A DNA stretch of 64,000 bases from Streptomyces sp. SID13031 (GTDB taxonomy: Bacteria > Actinomycetota > Actinomycetes > Propionibacteriales > Kribbellaceae). Of this stretch, positions 1-9,605 are shown piece after piece. Within the stretch, counting starts at the first letter, position 1. Every line of letters begins with the position of its first letter. The notes below the pieces were generated by a model. The model saw nothing but the letters and a program-made list of their open reading frames with translations, searched no databases and had not been told where the DNA came from. Location: the NCBI RefSeq assembly GCF_010548305.1, contig NZ_JAAGLV010000004.1:62001-126000 (forward strand), read 5' to 3'. Made by a program: the position numbers and the translations under genes.

Positions 1-264
1 GCCCGCCGGGCCGGTCTGCACGACGTCACCCTGCAGGGCAATCTGATCCGGTTCGGACCGGTCGAGCTGGCCGATTCGAAGGTGCTCCGGCTGAACAGGC
101 TGTACCCGAAGAGTCTGGTCAAGCCGCAACTGCGTACGATCCTGGTACCGAGGCCTGCCACCCGGCTGGTCGCCGGTCAGCCGCTCCGCGACCAGGAGTT
201 GCTGCAGTGGTGCGCCAGACTGATCGACGACGTGATCGCCGAACCGGTCGGCGGCTCCGCGTGA
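1..264 (+). CDS. mfd: Transcription-repair coupling factor Mfd, C-terminal end (partial)
   Basis: The window opens in frame inside this gene, so only the last 87 residues are visible. The segment has the features of the end of the Mfd C-terminal (D7) domain: GLHDVTLQGN, IRFGPVELADS, LYPKSLVKPQLRTILVPRP and a final helix LLQWCARLIDDVI. Mfd is the DNA translocase that removes RNA polymerase stalled at lesions and recruits UvrA. The assignment rests on the tail motif and on the downstream order (SurA-like lipoprotein, mazG, eno), which is common in actinobacteria. Translation ends at TGA 262–264, 47 bases before the next start. Confidence 0.85.
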   Translation, partial: ARRAGLHDVTLQGNLIRFGPVELADSKVLRLNRLYPKSLVKPQLRTILVPRPATRLVAGQPLRDQELLQWCARLIDDVIAEPVGGSA

Positions 265-311
265 TGGTGAAGTTGGGCCTGACCACGAACTGGAAGATGC
301 GAGGAGATTCG

Positions 312-965
312 GTGAGCACTTCGCGACGGCTTCGGGCTGCGCAGGTTGTCGGCGCGGCGCTGGCCTCGGTCCTGCTGCTCGGCGGCTGCGCCGCGGGCAC
401 CCACCCGGGTGCGGCGGCGACGATCGGCGGCAAGGAGATCAGCGTCAGCGATCTGGACAAGAGCACCTCGGCGATCCAGAGTGCGGTCGGCGACCAGCAG
501 CAGGTCGCGCCGTCGGCCGTGCTGAGCCTGCTGGTCAGCAACGAGCTCGCCGCCCAGGTGCTGAACCAGCGCTCGATCAGCGTCAGCGACGCGGAGCTCG
601 GCCCGGCCACCAAGGTGGTCGTCGACGAGGCGCTCTACCAGAAGTTCACCGGCAACCCGTCGACCAACGACTTCCTGATCGCCTCGGCGCGGGCACTGGT
701 CGGCCGGATCAAGCTGGCCGGCGGCACCGGGATCACCGACCCGAACGCGCAGCAGCTGAACTCCGAGGGCGCGCAGCTGCTCGACGACGCGGCGAAGAAG
801 ATCGACGTCGACGTCTCGCCGCGCTACGGCAAGTGGGACGGCAGCAAGGTCGACGGCACCTCGGGATCGCTCTCGGTCCTGTCCGACCAGAGCAAGCCGA
901 CCCCGACCGCGCCGCAGGGCGAGCAGCCGCCGGCTGAGCAGCCACCTGCTGAGCCGCAGGGCTGA
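312..965 (+). CDS. SurA N-terminal domain lipoprotein
   Basis: A 217-residue exported lipoprotein. The N-terminus is basic, followed by a hydrophobic stretch ending in the lipobox LLGGC, so Cys about 26 residues in should be lipidated. The mature part begins AATIGGKEISVSDLDK and is rich in helix, as in the chaperone arm of SurA/PrsA-type proteins; no parvulin domain follows. The C-terminus is a Pro/Gln/Glu tail (EQPPAEQPPAEPQG). The GTG at 312 is chosen because GAGGAG at 301–306 precedes it and it places the signal peptide at the start; the frame is open further upstream. The gene lies between mfd and mazG, its usual place in actinomycetes. The role is probably extracytoplasmic folding, but the client proteins are unknown. 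Confidence 0.8.
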   Translation: MSTSRRLRAAQVVGAALASVLLLGGCAAGTHPGAAATIGGKEISVSDLDKSTSAIQSAVGDQQQVAPSAVLSLLVSNELAAQVLNQRSISVSDAELGPATKVVVDEALYQKFTGNPSTNDFLIASARALVGRIKLAGGTGITDPNAQQLNSEGAQLLDDAAKKIDVDVSPRYGKWDGSKVDGTSGSLSVLSDQSKPTPTAPQGEQPPAEQPPAEPQG

Positions 966-969
966 GCTT

Positions 970-1953
970 TTGACGGGCTCGATCAAGGTCGTCCTCACCA
1001 GTCCACGGGTCGCGCCCGGGTTGCTGACCCGGGCCGGCTGGCAGGTCTTCACCGACGCCGAACACATCGGCGCCTCGGCAGGCCCCGAGCGCCCGGACGT
1101 CCAGGCACTGATCGGGTCCGGGCTCGTCCTGCAGCACATCGTGGGTGAGGTCGGCGAGCAGTGGGCCTGGCTGACCGACGCCGCCGCCACCGGCTGCCGC
1201 GTCGCGTGGCTGATCGGCGAGGACGGCGAGCCCGCCTTGCTGCGACTGATCGCCGACCAGCTCAGCAGGGAGCCGCGGCCGGAGTACGAGGTCGAGATCG
1301 TGCACGGCTCGTACGACGTACCGGGAGCGCGGCTGATCGACCTCGTGCGGGTGATGGACCGGCTCCGGCGCAACTGCCCATGGGACCAGGAGCAGACCCA
1401 CCAGAGCCTCGCGCGCTACCTGCTCGAAGAGACCTACGAGACCCTCGAAGCAATCGACTCAGGCGACTACGTACACCTGCGCGAGGAACTCGGCGACCTG
1501 CTCCTCCAGGTCGCCTTCCACGCCCGCATCGCCGAAGAGATCTCGGAAGAGGACGACGGCTTCTCCATCGACGACGTAGCCGGCGGCCTGGTCGAAAAAC
1601 TCATCCGCCGCCACCCCCACGTCTTCGCCGACGTCACCGCAGCCGACTCCGCCACGGTGGAGGCGAACTGGGAAACCATCAAGGCAGCCGAAAAACAACG
1701 CACCTCAGTCCTCGAAGGCATCCCCTTGGCCCTCCCCGCCCTCGCCCTGGCCGACAAGGTCCTCGGCCGAGCCGCAAAGGTCCTCCCCGCCGACCTTCCC
1801 GCAGCAGAAGCGACCGACGACGAGACCCGCATCGGCGAGGCCCTACTCGAACTGGTCCGCGAAGCCCGTGCTCTCGGCGTCGACCCCGAACAGGCACTCC
1901 GGACAGCAACCCACCGCCTGACCGACGAAATCAGAACCGCCGAAGCCGGCTGA
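970..1953 (+). CDS. mazG: MazG family nucleoside triphosphate pyrophosphohydrolase
   Basis: A 327-residue protein. The N-terminal ~115 residues are a divergent domain seen in actinobacterial MazG. The catalytic MazG domain starts near residue 120 (LIDLVRVMDRLRRNCPWDQE) and carries the Mg-binding EEx(n)ExxD pattern in LLEETYETLEAIDSG and LREELGDLLLQVAFHA. It hydrolyses (d)NTPs to monophosphates, removing non-canonical or excess nucleotides. The start is a TTG only four bases after the lipoprotein stop, which implies translational coupling. The stop at 1953 lies 30 bases before a 104-bp inverted-repeat element. Identity is clear; the exact start is less certain because a TTG is used. Confidence 0.9.
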   Translation: MTGSIKVVLTSPRVAPGLLTRAGWQVFTDAEHIGASAGPERPDVQALIGSGLVLQHIVGEVGEQWAWLTDAAATGCRVAWLIGEDGEPALLRLIADQLSREPRPEYEVEIVHGSYDVPGARLIDLVRVMDRLRRNCPWDQEQTHQSLARYLLEETYETLEAIDSGDYVHLREELGDLLLQVAFHARIAEEISEEDDGFSIDDVAGGLVEKLIRRHPHVFADVTAADSATVEANWETIKAAEKQRTSVLEGIPLALPALALADKVLGRAAKVLPADLPAAEATDDETRIGEALLELVREARALGVDPEQALRTATHRLTDEIRTAEAG

Positions 1954-1983
1954 GAGGCCAGTTGTCTGCCTGGCAGCCTTGGG

Positions 1984-2087
1984 CTGTCCCTAGCGACAGG
2001 ACATAGTCGGGCGTTGGCTCGAGCGCCACGCTCACGGAGGCGGCGGCCGTTCGCAGTACAGGCACTATGTCCTGTCGGTAGGGACAG
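1984..2087. repeat. 104-bp inverted-repeat element, copy 1
   Basis: Two 24-base arms, 1984–2007 and 2064–2087, are reverse complements at 23 of 24 positions. They contain CGACAGGACATAGT on the left and ACTATGTCCTGTCG on the right, and enclose 56 bases. A second copy with the same arm length and the same 56-base core lies at 7348–7451. Both sit between convergent genes. Here the right arm provides the last codons and TAG stop of the minus-strand HAD-like gene. It could be a bidirectional terminator, a REP-like repeat or a miniature mobile element; the sequence alone does not decide. Confidence 0.85.
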
Positions 2088-2433
2088 AGCCAACAGGCGA
2101 TTCCATTGGGGATTTGGCTAGGTCGGTGCAGTGGATTGCCTTGTCGGGGCGGCGGAGGCAGAAGCGGACGTTGGTTTCGGGGATGCCGGTGTGGGTGAAG
2201 AAGTCGTGGTGGCGGAGCCAGTCCATCGAGCGGCCCTGGATTCTGGGGCCGCACTTGGAGATGAGCCAGGCCTGGCCGTCGAAGAGGTTCACCAGGCGGG
2301 TGATCGCTTCGAATGCTCCGGGGACGCCGGGGGTGCGTAGTACGGCGGCCTGGTCGCCGTGGAAGAACGTGGTGTCCTCGCCGGGCGGGCTGTCGATGAT
2401 GACGCGGCCGATATCGATTCCCAATCTGTTCAT
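2065..2433 (-). CDS. HAD-like hydrolase fold protein (NT5C-like)
   Basis: A 122-residue protein starting MNRLGIDIGRVIID. The first strand and following residues look like HAD motif I, but the second acidic residue is replaced (DIG instead of DxD). LFDGQAWLISKCGP resembles motif II, and FFHGDQAAVLRTPGVPGAFEAI resembles the small cap region of short 5'-nucleotidase-like proteins. The last residues, SVPTDRT, are written by the inverted-repeat element at 1984–2087, which also gives the TAG stop; ppx and the TetR gene at 7.4 kb end in a similar tail. The gene is divergent from the LysR gene. A phosphatase or nucleotidase role is a guess, and loss of the second Asp may mean altered activity. Confidence 0.6.
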   Translation of the reverse strand: MNRLGIDIGRVIIDSPPGEDTTFFHGDQAAVLRTPGVPGAFEAITRLVNLFDGQAWLISKCGPRIQGRSMDWLRHHDFFTHTGIPETNVRFCLRRPDKAIHCTDLAKSPMESPVGSVPTDRT

Positions 2434-2467
2434 GTCTCGATCGTCGGGCAGCCGACTATGTCGACAG

Positions 2468-2496
2468 AACTATTAATAGACCGCGAAGCTATAGTT
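2468..2496. promoter_or_regulatory. Palindromes between the HAD and LysR genes, likely LysR site
   Basis: The 67-base divergent region contains the perfect palindrome CTATTAATAG (2470–2479) and a wider inverted repeat AACTAT (2468–2473) / ATAGTT (2491–2496) with 17 bases between. TATAGT near the LysR start could be a -10 element. AT-rich dyads in a divergent intergenic region are typical of LysR autoregulatory sites. Binding is inferred. Confidence 0.5.
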
Positions 2497-2500
2497 TGAA

Positions 2501-3369
2501 GTGATGATTCTGGATCGCCTGGTCGCCGAGGACCTGGAGGCGTTCGCGGCCTTCGCCAAGCACCGCAACTTCACCCACGCGGCGGATGAGCTGCACGTCA
2601 GCCAGCCCGCGTTGCACGCCAGGATCCGCAAGCTCGAGCAGACGCTGGGCAAACAGCTGTACGAGCGCCAGGGCCGCAACCTGCTGCTGACCGAGACCGG
2701 CGACCAGCTCGCCGCCTTCGCCAACGACACCCGCACCCGGGCCGCCGCGTTCCTCGACTCCCTCGACGTCCTGCCACCCCGGCGGCTCGTCCTCGCGGCC
2801 GGCTCGGGGGCGTACCTCTATGTCATCGGCGACGTCCTCCGCCGGTACCTCGATCGCAAGCTCGGCCTGCGCCTGATGACCACGGACTCGGACGCCACGC
2901 TCGCCGCGGTCCGCGACGGCACGGCCGATGTCGGCGTCACCGCGCTCACGATCCCACCCGAGGATCTCGACTGCGAGTTGCTGACGCAGTACCCGCAAGT
3001 GCTCGCGGTCCGCCCCGATCACCGCCTGGCGGATCGGCGTACGGTCCGCTTGAAGGATCTCGGTGGTGAGGCCCTGGTCGTACCGCCGAAGGCCCGCCCG
3101 CATCGGCAGCAACTCGAGCGCAGCCTGCTCGACGCCGGGGTCGACTGGACCGTCGCGGTGGAGGCCGAGGGCTGGGTTCTGCTGGTCCACTTCGTCCGGT
3201 TGGGTGTCGGGCCGGCGGTCGTCAACGGCTTCGTCCGTACGCCGGCCGCCGTGCGAACCATCCCGATCAAGGATCTCCCGCAGATCCGTTACTACCTGGT
3301 CACCCGCCGCGACCGTCCCGCCGACAAACGCCTCGACACGCTACGGACGCTGCTGACACGCTTCGTCAC

Positions 3370-3373
<4 letters not shown>
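2501..3373 (+). CDS. LysR family transcriptional regulator
   Basis: A 290-residue regulator. The N-terminal winged helix-turn-helix is classic: FAAFAKHRNFTHAADELHVS followed by QPALHARIRKLEQTLGKQLY and ERQGRNLLLTETG. A linker helix and a periplasmic-binding-protein-like effector domain follow (LRLMTTDSDATLAAVRDGTA, VGVTALTIPPEDLD). The start is GTG 2501 or the adjacent ATG 2504. It overlaps the downstream kptA-like gene by four bases (ATGA), so the two are probably co-transcribed, and it is divergent from the HAD-like gene with a dyad in between. The effector is unknown. Confidence 0.85.
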
Positions 3374-5273
<1,900 letters not shown>

Positions 5274-5291
5274 CCGACGTAAACTGCTGAG

Positions 5292-5906
5292 ATGTCCTCC
5301 CGCCGGGATCCAGGTGCGCGCCCAGGCTCGCGACCGACCAGTCGCAGCCAGTCGCGCCCGCCTGCCCGCCGGGACGGCAACCAGCCGCCCAAACGACGGA
5401 CGACGGGAACTCCGGCCGGTCCACCCCGGACCCGGGGTTCCCGCAACCTCACCGGCCGGGCAGCCGTCGTGCTGCTCGTGCTCGGTGCGCTGGTCGTCTC
5501 GTACGCGCAGAGCCTGCGGGTCTGGTTCGACCAGCACCAGCAGATCAGCGCGCTGCAGCAGGAGATCCGCGATCGCGAGCTGCGCGTCGGCCAGCTCGGC
5601 GACGAGGTCCAGCGCTGGGACGACGATGCCTACGTCAAGGCACAGGCCCGGCAACGGCTCGGCTGGGTGATGCCGGGCGAGATCGGGTACAGGGTGATCG
5701 GCGCGGATGGCAAGCCCGTCGGCGCCCCGCCGGAGCCCGCGGGCCCGGCCGATCCGAAGGCCGACGCCCCGCAGAAGCCGACCTGGTACACGAAGCTCTG
5801 GGGCAGCGTCGAAGGCGCCGGCAAGCCACCGGCCGCGGCCAAACCGGCCGCGCCGAAGCCGACCCCCAAACCAGTTCTGACCGCACCACCGAAGGGCAGC
5901 AGGTGA
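5292..5906 (+). CDS. ftsB: FtsB/DivIC septum formation initiator
   Basis: A 204-residue bitopic membrane protein. A long basic, Pro/Arg-rich cytoplasmic head (residues 1–55) is followed by one membrane helix (AAVVLLVLGALVVSYAQSL), a coiled coil (HQQISALQQEIRDRELRVGQ) and the family's RLGWVMPGE element. The C-terminal ~70 residues are Pro/Ala/Lys-rich. In divisome models, FtsB/DivIC links FtsL and FtsQ/DivIB at the septum. The eno–ftsB–DUF501–ppx order supports the call. Its stop overlaps the next start by four bases (GTGA). Confidence 0.9.
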   Translation: MSSRRDPGARPGSRPTSRSQSRPPARRDGNQPPKRRTTGTPAGPPRTRGSRNLTGRAAVVLLVLGALVVSYAQSLRVWFDQHQQISALQQEIRDRELRVGQLGDEVQRWDDDAYVKAQARQRLGWVMPGEIGYRVIGADGKPVGAPPEPAGPADPKADAPQKPTWYTKLWGSVEGAGKPPAAAKPAAPKPTPKPVLTAPPKGSR

Positions 5907-6385
5907 GCGTTACACCCGAGGACGTTACGGCCGTCAGCGCACAGCTCGGCCGCCCGGCCCGCGGGATCCGTTCGATCGCGCACCGCTGCGGCTGCGGCCT
6001 GCCCGATGTGGTCGAGACCGAGCCGAGGCTCCCCGACGGCACGCCGTTCCCGACCACGTACTACCTCACCTGCCCGCGACTCGCGTCAGCGATCGGCACG
6101 CTCGAGGCGGAGGGCGTGATGAAGGAGATGACGGATCGGCTGGGGGAGGACGAGGAGCTGGCCGCTCGTTATCGCGCCGCGCACGAGGACTACCTGCGCC
6201 GCCGCGAGTTGCTGGGCGATGTGCCCGAGATCGCCGGTATCAGCGCCGGCGGCATGCCCACGCGGGTGAAGTGTTTGCATGTCCTCGTCGGCCACTCGCT
6301 GGCGGCCGGCCCCGGCGTCAACCCACTGGGCGACGAGGCCCTGGCGCTGCTCCCCGACTGGAGCCGCCGAGGCCCCTGTGTCTGA
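5903..6385 (+). CDS. DUF501 domain protein
   Basis: A 160-residue protein of the DUF501 family, found in actinobacteria between ftsB and ppx. It has a Cys/His pair near the N-terminus (IAHRCGCGLPDVVET), the conserved TPFPTTYYLTCPRLASAI, and a C-terminal TRVKCLHVLVGHSLAAGPG. The regularly placed Cys and His residues suggest metal binding, but no function is established. The GTG start overlaps the ftsB stop, and its own last codons run into a short tandem repeat before ppx. Confidence 0.85.
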   Translation: MSVTPEDVTAVSAQLGRPARGIRSIAHRCGCGLPDVVETEPRLPDGTPFPTTYYLTCPRLASAIGTLEAEGVMKEMTDRLGEDEELAARYRAAHEDYLRRRELLGDVPEIAGISAGGMPTRVKCLHVLVGHSLAAGPGVNPLGDEALALLPDWSRRGPCV

Positions 6386-6415
6386 CGGTGCTGTGTCTGA
6401 CGGTGCTGTGTCTGG
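6377..6415 (+). repeat. 15-base tandem repeat at the DUF501/ppx junction
   Basis: The 15-base unit TGTGTCTGACGGTGC occurs at 6377–6391 and again at 6392–6406, followed by a partial third unit from 6407. It covers the DUF501 stop and possible upstream GTG starts of ppx. Because the unit is a multiple of three, copy-number change would only alter the length of a leader (VSDGA repeats). Confidence 0.8.
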
Positions 6416-6422
6416 TCAGTCA

Positions 6423-7370
6423 GTGCGGGTTGCTGCGATCGATTGTGGGACCAACTCGATCCGGCTGTTGATCGCGGACTATGCCGATGGCGAGCTGACC
6501 GAGGTCGATCGGCAGATGCGCATTGTCCGGCTGGGGCAGGGCGTCGACTCGACCGGGGCGTTTGCTCCCGATGCGCTGATCCGTACCTTCGCGGCCTGTG
6601 GGGAGTACGCCGAGATCGTGCAGGCCGCTGGGATCGACCGGTTGAGGTTCGTGGCGACCTCGGCGGCTCGCGATGTGAGCAACCGGGACGAGTTCTTCGC
6701 CGGGGTGTCCGAGCGGCTCGGGGTGTCGCCGGACATCATCTCGGGTGACGAAGAGGCAGCACTGAGTTTCCAGGGTGCGACCGGCGGGCTCGCGGCGCTC
6801 GAAGTACCGGGTCCGTATCTGGTGGCCGACATCGGCGGCGGGTCGACCGAGTTGGTGCTGGGCGACGCCGACGGCGTACTGGCTGCCGAGTCGCTCGACA
6901 TGGGTTCGGTGCGGATGACCGAGCGGCACCTGCACTCGGATCCGGCGACGGTCGAGGAGATGGCGGCTGCCACCAAGGACATCGACGCGTTGCTCGACTC
7001 GACGGCGGTGCCGTTGTCGAAGGCGCGCTGTTTGATCGGGGTAGCCGGGACAGTGACGACGGTGGCGGCGGTGGCGCTCAAGCTGACCGAGTACGACCCC
7101 GGCGTGATTCACCATGCGCGGATCCATGGTGATCTGCTGCTCGACACGACGTCGTGGCTAATGGGGGCGACGCGGATGGCGCGGGCCGCAGTACCGGCGA
7201 TTCACCCCGGTCGGGTGGATGTGATCGGGGCCGGCGCGTTGATCCTGCAGCGATTGCACGACCGCCTGGACTACGACGGCGTCCTGGTCTCAGAACACGA
7301 CATCCTCGACGGCGTCGCACTCGCGCTCGCCCGCGCGGTCAGCGGTTCTGTCCCGACGGACAGGACATAG
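6423..7370 (+). CDS. ppx: Exopolyphosphatase / pppGpp phosphohydrolase (Ppx/GppA)
   Basis: A ~315-residue member of the ASKHA-fold Ppx/GppA family, cutting terminal phosphate from polyphosphate and in some members pppGpp. Visible motifs: AAIDCGTNSIRLLIADY (phosphate 1), FVATSAARDVSNRDEF, ISGDEEAALSFQG, DIGGGSTELVLG (phosphate 2) and IGVAGTVTTVAAVAL. GTG 6423 gives the usual MRVAAIDCGTNS start; GTG 6378, which has CGAGG upstream and overlaps DUF501, is an alternative and would add 15 repeat-coded residues. The final residues GSVPTDRT and the TAG stop are supplied by the inverted-repeat element at 7348–7451. It closes the conserved mfd–ppx block. Confidence 0.9.
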   Translation: MRVAAIDCGTNSIRLLIADYADGELTEVDRQMRIVRLGQGVDSTGAFAPDALIRTFAACGEYAEIVQAAGIDRLRFVATSAARDVSNRDEFFAGVSERLGVSPDIISGDEEAALSFQGATGGLAALEVPGPYLVADIGGGSTELVLGDADGVLAAESLDMGSVRMTERHLHSDPATVEEMAAATKDIDALLDSTAVPLSKARCLIGVAGTVTTVAAVALKLTEYDPGVIHHARIHGDLLLDTTSWLMGATRMARAAVPAIHPGRVDVIGAGALILQRLHDRLDYDGVLVSEHDILDGVALALARAVSGSVPTDRT

Positions 7371-7451
7371 TCCCCGATCGGCGGTCGCTGGGGTGCTGCG
7401 TGAGCGGGGGAGTCTGCCCTCGCGCGGACTATGTCCTGTCGGTCGGGACGG
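7348..7451. repeat. 104-bp inverted-repeat element, copy 2
   Basis: Arms at 7348–7371 and 7428–7451 pair at 22 of 24 positions and enclose exactly 56 bases, as in copy 1 at 1984–2087. The cores differ overall but share CGTGAGCG at the same offset when copy 1 is read in reverse. The left arm holds the ppx stop and the right arm the stop of the convergent TetR gene, so both proteins end in PTDRT. Confidence 0.85.
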
Positions 7452-8040
7452 GAGGGCGGGGGCGGAGGCCGTCCAGGGCCAGGTTTAGGACTCGGGTGCG
7501 TTGGGCTTCGTCGACGAAGCCGGCGGCGGTCAGGCCGCTGACCATCCGGAGTACGTCGTCGAAGCTGGTGTCGGCGCGGATGACGCCCGCCTCCTGCGCC
7601 TGGTCGAACAGCGGCTGGCCGGCGCCGTACATCGCCTCGCGGGCGGTGCGGAACAGCTCGGAGTCGCGGTTCAGCTCCTCGTAGATGGCGCGCTTGGTCG
7701 CGGCGTACCCGACGAAGCGCTGCAGCCAGGTCTCGAACGCCTGCCACGGCGGCAGGTCGGCGACCTCGTCCGCGGCCTGGCACAGCTCCTCGATCTCGCC
7801 GAAGTAGACGGCGTCGAAGAGGTCCTGGCGGGTCGGGAAGTTCCGGTAGAGCGTGCCGATGCCGACCCCGGCCCGGCGGGCGATCTCCTCCAGCGACGCA
7901 CCGGCGCCGTTCTCGGCGAAGGCGTCCCGGGCGGCGGCCAGCAGGGCGTCGAAGTTGCGCCGCGCGTCGGCGCGATGCGGGCGCTTGATCGCGACGCCAA
8001 GATTGCCGCGTGCGTTTGTGGTCTCGGTCACCCCAGTCAC
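7429..8040 (-). CDS. TetR family repressor of the adjacent MFS exporter
   Basis: A 203-residue TetR regulator. The DNA-binding domain is clear: RRNFDALLAAARDAFAENGA, then SLEEIARRAGVGIGTLYRNF and PTRQDLFDAVYF. The remaining ~130 residues are the helical ligand-binding domain. The start is GTG 8040. It is divergent from the MFS gene with a perfect palindrome between them, the usual layout for a drug-efflux repressor. The C-terminal PPVPTDRT and TAG stop come from the inverted-repeat element. Confidence 0.85.
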   Translation of the reverse strand: MTGVTETTNARGNLGVAIKRPHRADARRNFDALLAAARDAFAENGAGASLEEIARRAGVGIGTLYRNFPTRQDLFDAVYFGEIEELCQAADEVADLPPWQAFETWLQRFVGYAATKRAIYEELNRDSELFRTAREAMYGAGQPLFDQAQEAGVIRADTSFDDVLRMVSGLTAAGFVDEAQRTRVLNLALDGLRPRPPVPTDRT

Positions 8041-8053
8041 CCTATCGACTAGA

Positions 8054-8091
8054 AACGGAGGACTGCCTCCGTTATAGTGGAGGCACGCCTC
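8054..8091. promoter_or_regulatory. TetR operator and promoter in the tetR/MFS divergent region
   Basis: AACGGAGG (8054–8061) and CCTCCGTT (8066–8073) form a perfect 8-bp dyad with a 4-base spacer. A second dyad, GAGGC-AC-GCCTC, lies at 8080–8091, and TATAGT (8073–8078) between them fits a -10 element. Both dyads share GAGG/CCTC half-sites, so two repressor dimers may block the promoter. Confidence 0.7.
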
Positions 8092-8162
8092 GACTTTAGC
8101 AGATCGGGGTCTACCGTGCCGCCGCCGGCAGGCACGCTCACACCCTCTCGAAGGACTTCTGC

Positions 8163-9587
8163 ATGCCCAGAATCAGGCATAACTCACCGCGATTGACGCT
8201 GGCCGTGCTAGCGACCGTCGTGGCTGCTTTCTCTATGCTGCAGTCGCTGGTCACCCCGGCGCTGCCGCTGATCCAGCGAGACCTGCACACCACCCCAGGC
8301 CTCGTCACCTGGGTGTTCACCGCGCTGCTCCTCTCGGTCTCGGTGTCGACCCCGCTGCTCGGCCGGGTCGGCGACATGGTCGGCAAAGAGCGCACTCTGC
8401 TCATCGCCCTGGTTGCCCTCGCGGTCGGGTGTCTGCTCGCGGCGATCGCGCCGAACATTGGTGTACTGATCGCGGCCCGGGTGGTCCAGGGGCTCGGCGG
8501 GGCGGTCTTCCCGCTGTCGTTCGGCATCATCCGGGATGAGTTCCCCACCGAGCGGGTGCCATCCGTGGTCGGCCTGGTGTCGGCGGTGATCGCGGCCGGC
8601 GGTGGGCTGGGGATCGTTCTGGCCGGACCGATCGTGCAGGCGCTCGGCTGGCGTTGGCTGTTCTGGATCCCGCTCGTCGTCGTCACGATCGCCGCGGTAC
8701 TGGTTCGCAGGTACGTCCCTGAGTCGCCGAATCGGGTGCCTGGCCGGATCGACTGGCTCGCTGCCCTGCTGCTCTCCGGCTGGCTGATCGCGCTGTTGCT
8801 GCCCGTGAGCACCGGCCGCTCCTGGGGTTGGGGGTCGGCCCGGACGGTCGGCCTGTTCGTCGCGGCCGCCGTACTGCTGGCCGCTTGGATCACCGTCGAG
8901 CTGCGGTCGAAGAATCCGCTGATCGACATGCGGATGATGCGGTTGCCGGCGGTCTGGACGACCAACCTGGTGGCTTTGCTCTTCGGTGCGGCGATGTTCG
9001 CGGTCTACGCGTTCGTGCCGCAGTTCGTGCAGATCCCCAAGGCTGCGGGCTTCGGGTTCGGCTCGAGCGTGACGCAGGCCGGACTGCTGATGTTGCCGAT
9101 GCTGGTCACGATGGCCGTCGCCGGTTCGCTGAGTGGGCCGTTGGCGCCGCGCTTCGGGGCGAAGGCCCAGGTGGTCTCGGGCTCGGCCCTGAGCCTGGTC
9201 GCGGCGCTGCTGTTCGCGCAGTTCCATCACGCGCCGTGGCAGCTCGCGATCTCGACGGCGATCTTCGGTGTCGGGCTCGGTCTGGCGTACGCATCGATGA
9301 CCAGCCTGATCGTGCAGAACGTGCCCCGTGAGCAGACCGGCGCGGCCACTGGGATGAACGCCAACATCCGCACTATCGGCGGATCGATAGGTACGGCGGT
9401 GGCCAGCTCCATCATCACCGGCCATCTTCAGCCCTCCGGCCTGCCCGCCGAGTCCGGCTTCACCGATACGTTCTACCTGCTGGCGTGCTTCTCGGCAGCT
9501 GCGGTCGTGCTGGCGCTCGCCATCCCGGCGACTCGCCGGGTCACGAAGGCCGCGCCGGACCCGCTTCTCGAGGAGCTCGTCAGCTGA
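8163..9587 (+). CDS. MFS drug exporter, DHA2/EmrB-QacA type
   Basis: A 474-residue multi-spanning membrane protein with many hydrophobic segments, consistent with 14 helices. It shows the DHA antiporter features: LGRVGDMVGKERTLL (motif A, after helix 2), ARVVQGLGGAVFPLSFG (motif B), GPIVQALGWRWLFWI (motif C) and REQTGAATGMNANIRTIGGS in the C-terminal half. It should export toxic organic compounds using the proton gradient. Regulation by the divergent TetR protein is inferred from the palindromes at 8054–8091. Substrate unknown. Confidence 0.88.
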   Translation: MPRIRHNSPRLTLAVLATVVAAFSMLQSLVTPALPLIQRDLHTTPGLVTWVFTALLLSVSVSTPLLGRVGDMVGKERTLLIALVALAVGCLLAAIAPNIGVLIAARVVQGLGGAVFPLSFGIIRDEFPTERVPSVVGLVSAVIAAGGGLGIVLAGPIVQALGWRWLFWIPLVVVTIAAVLVRRYVPESPNRVPGRIDWLAALLLSGWLIALLLPVSTGRSWGWGSARTVGLFVAAAVLLAAWITVELRSKNPLIDMRMMRLPAVWTTNLVALLFGAAMFAVYAFVPQFVQIPKAAGFGFGSSVTQAGLLMLPMLVTMAVAGSLSGPLAPRFGAKAQVVSGSALSLVAALLFAQFHHAPWQLAISTAIFGVGLGLAYASMTSLIVQNVPREQTGAATGMNANIRTIGGSIGTAVASSIITGHLQPSGLPAESGFTDTFYLLACFSAAAVVLALAIPATRRVTKAAPDPLLEELVS

Positions 9588-9605
9588 CGGTTCTACGCTG
9601 AGGGC

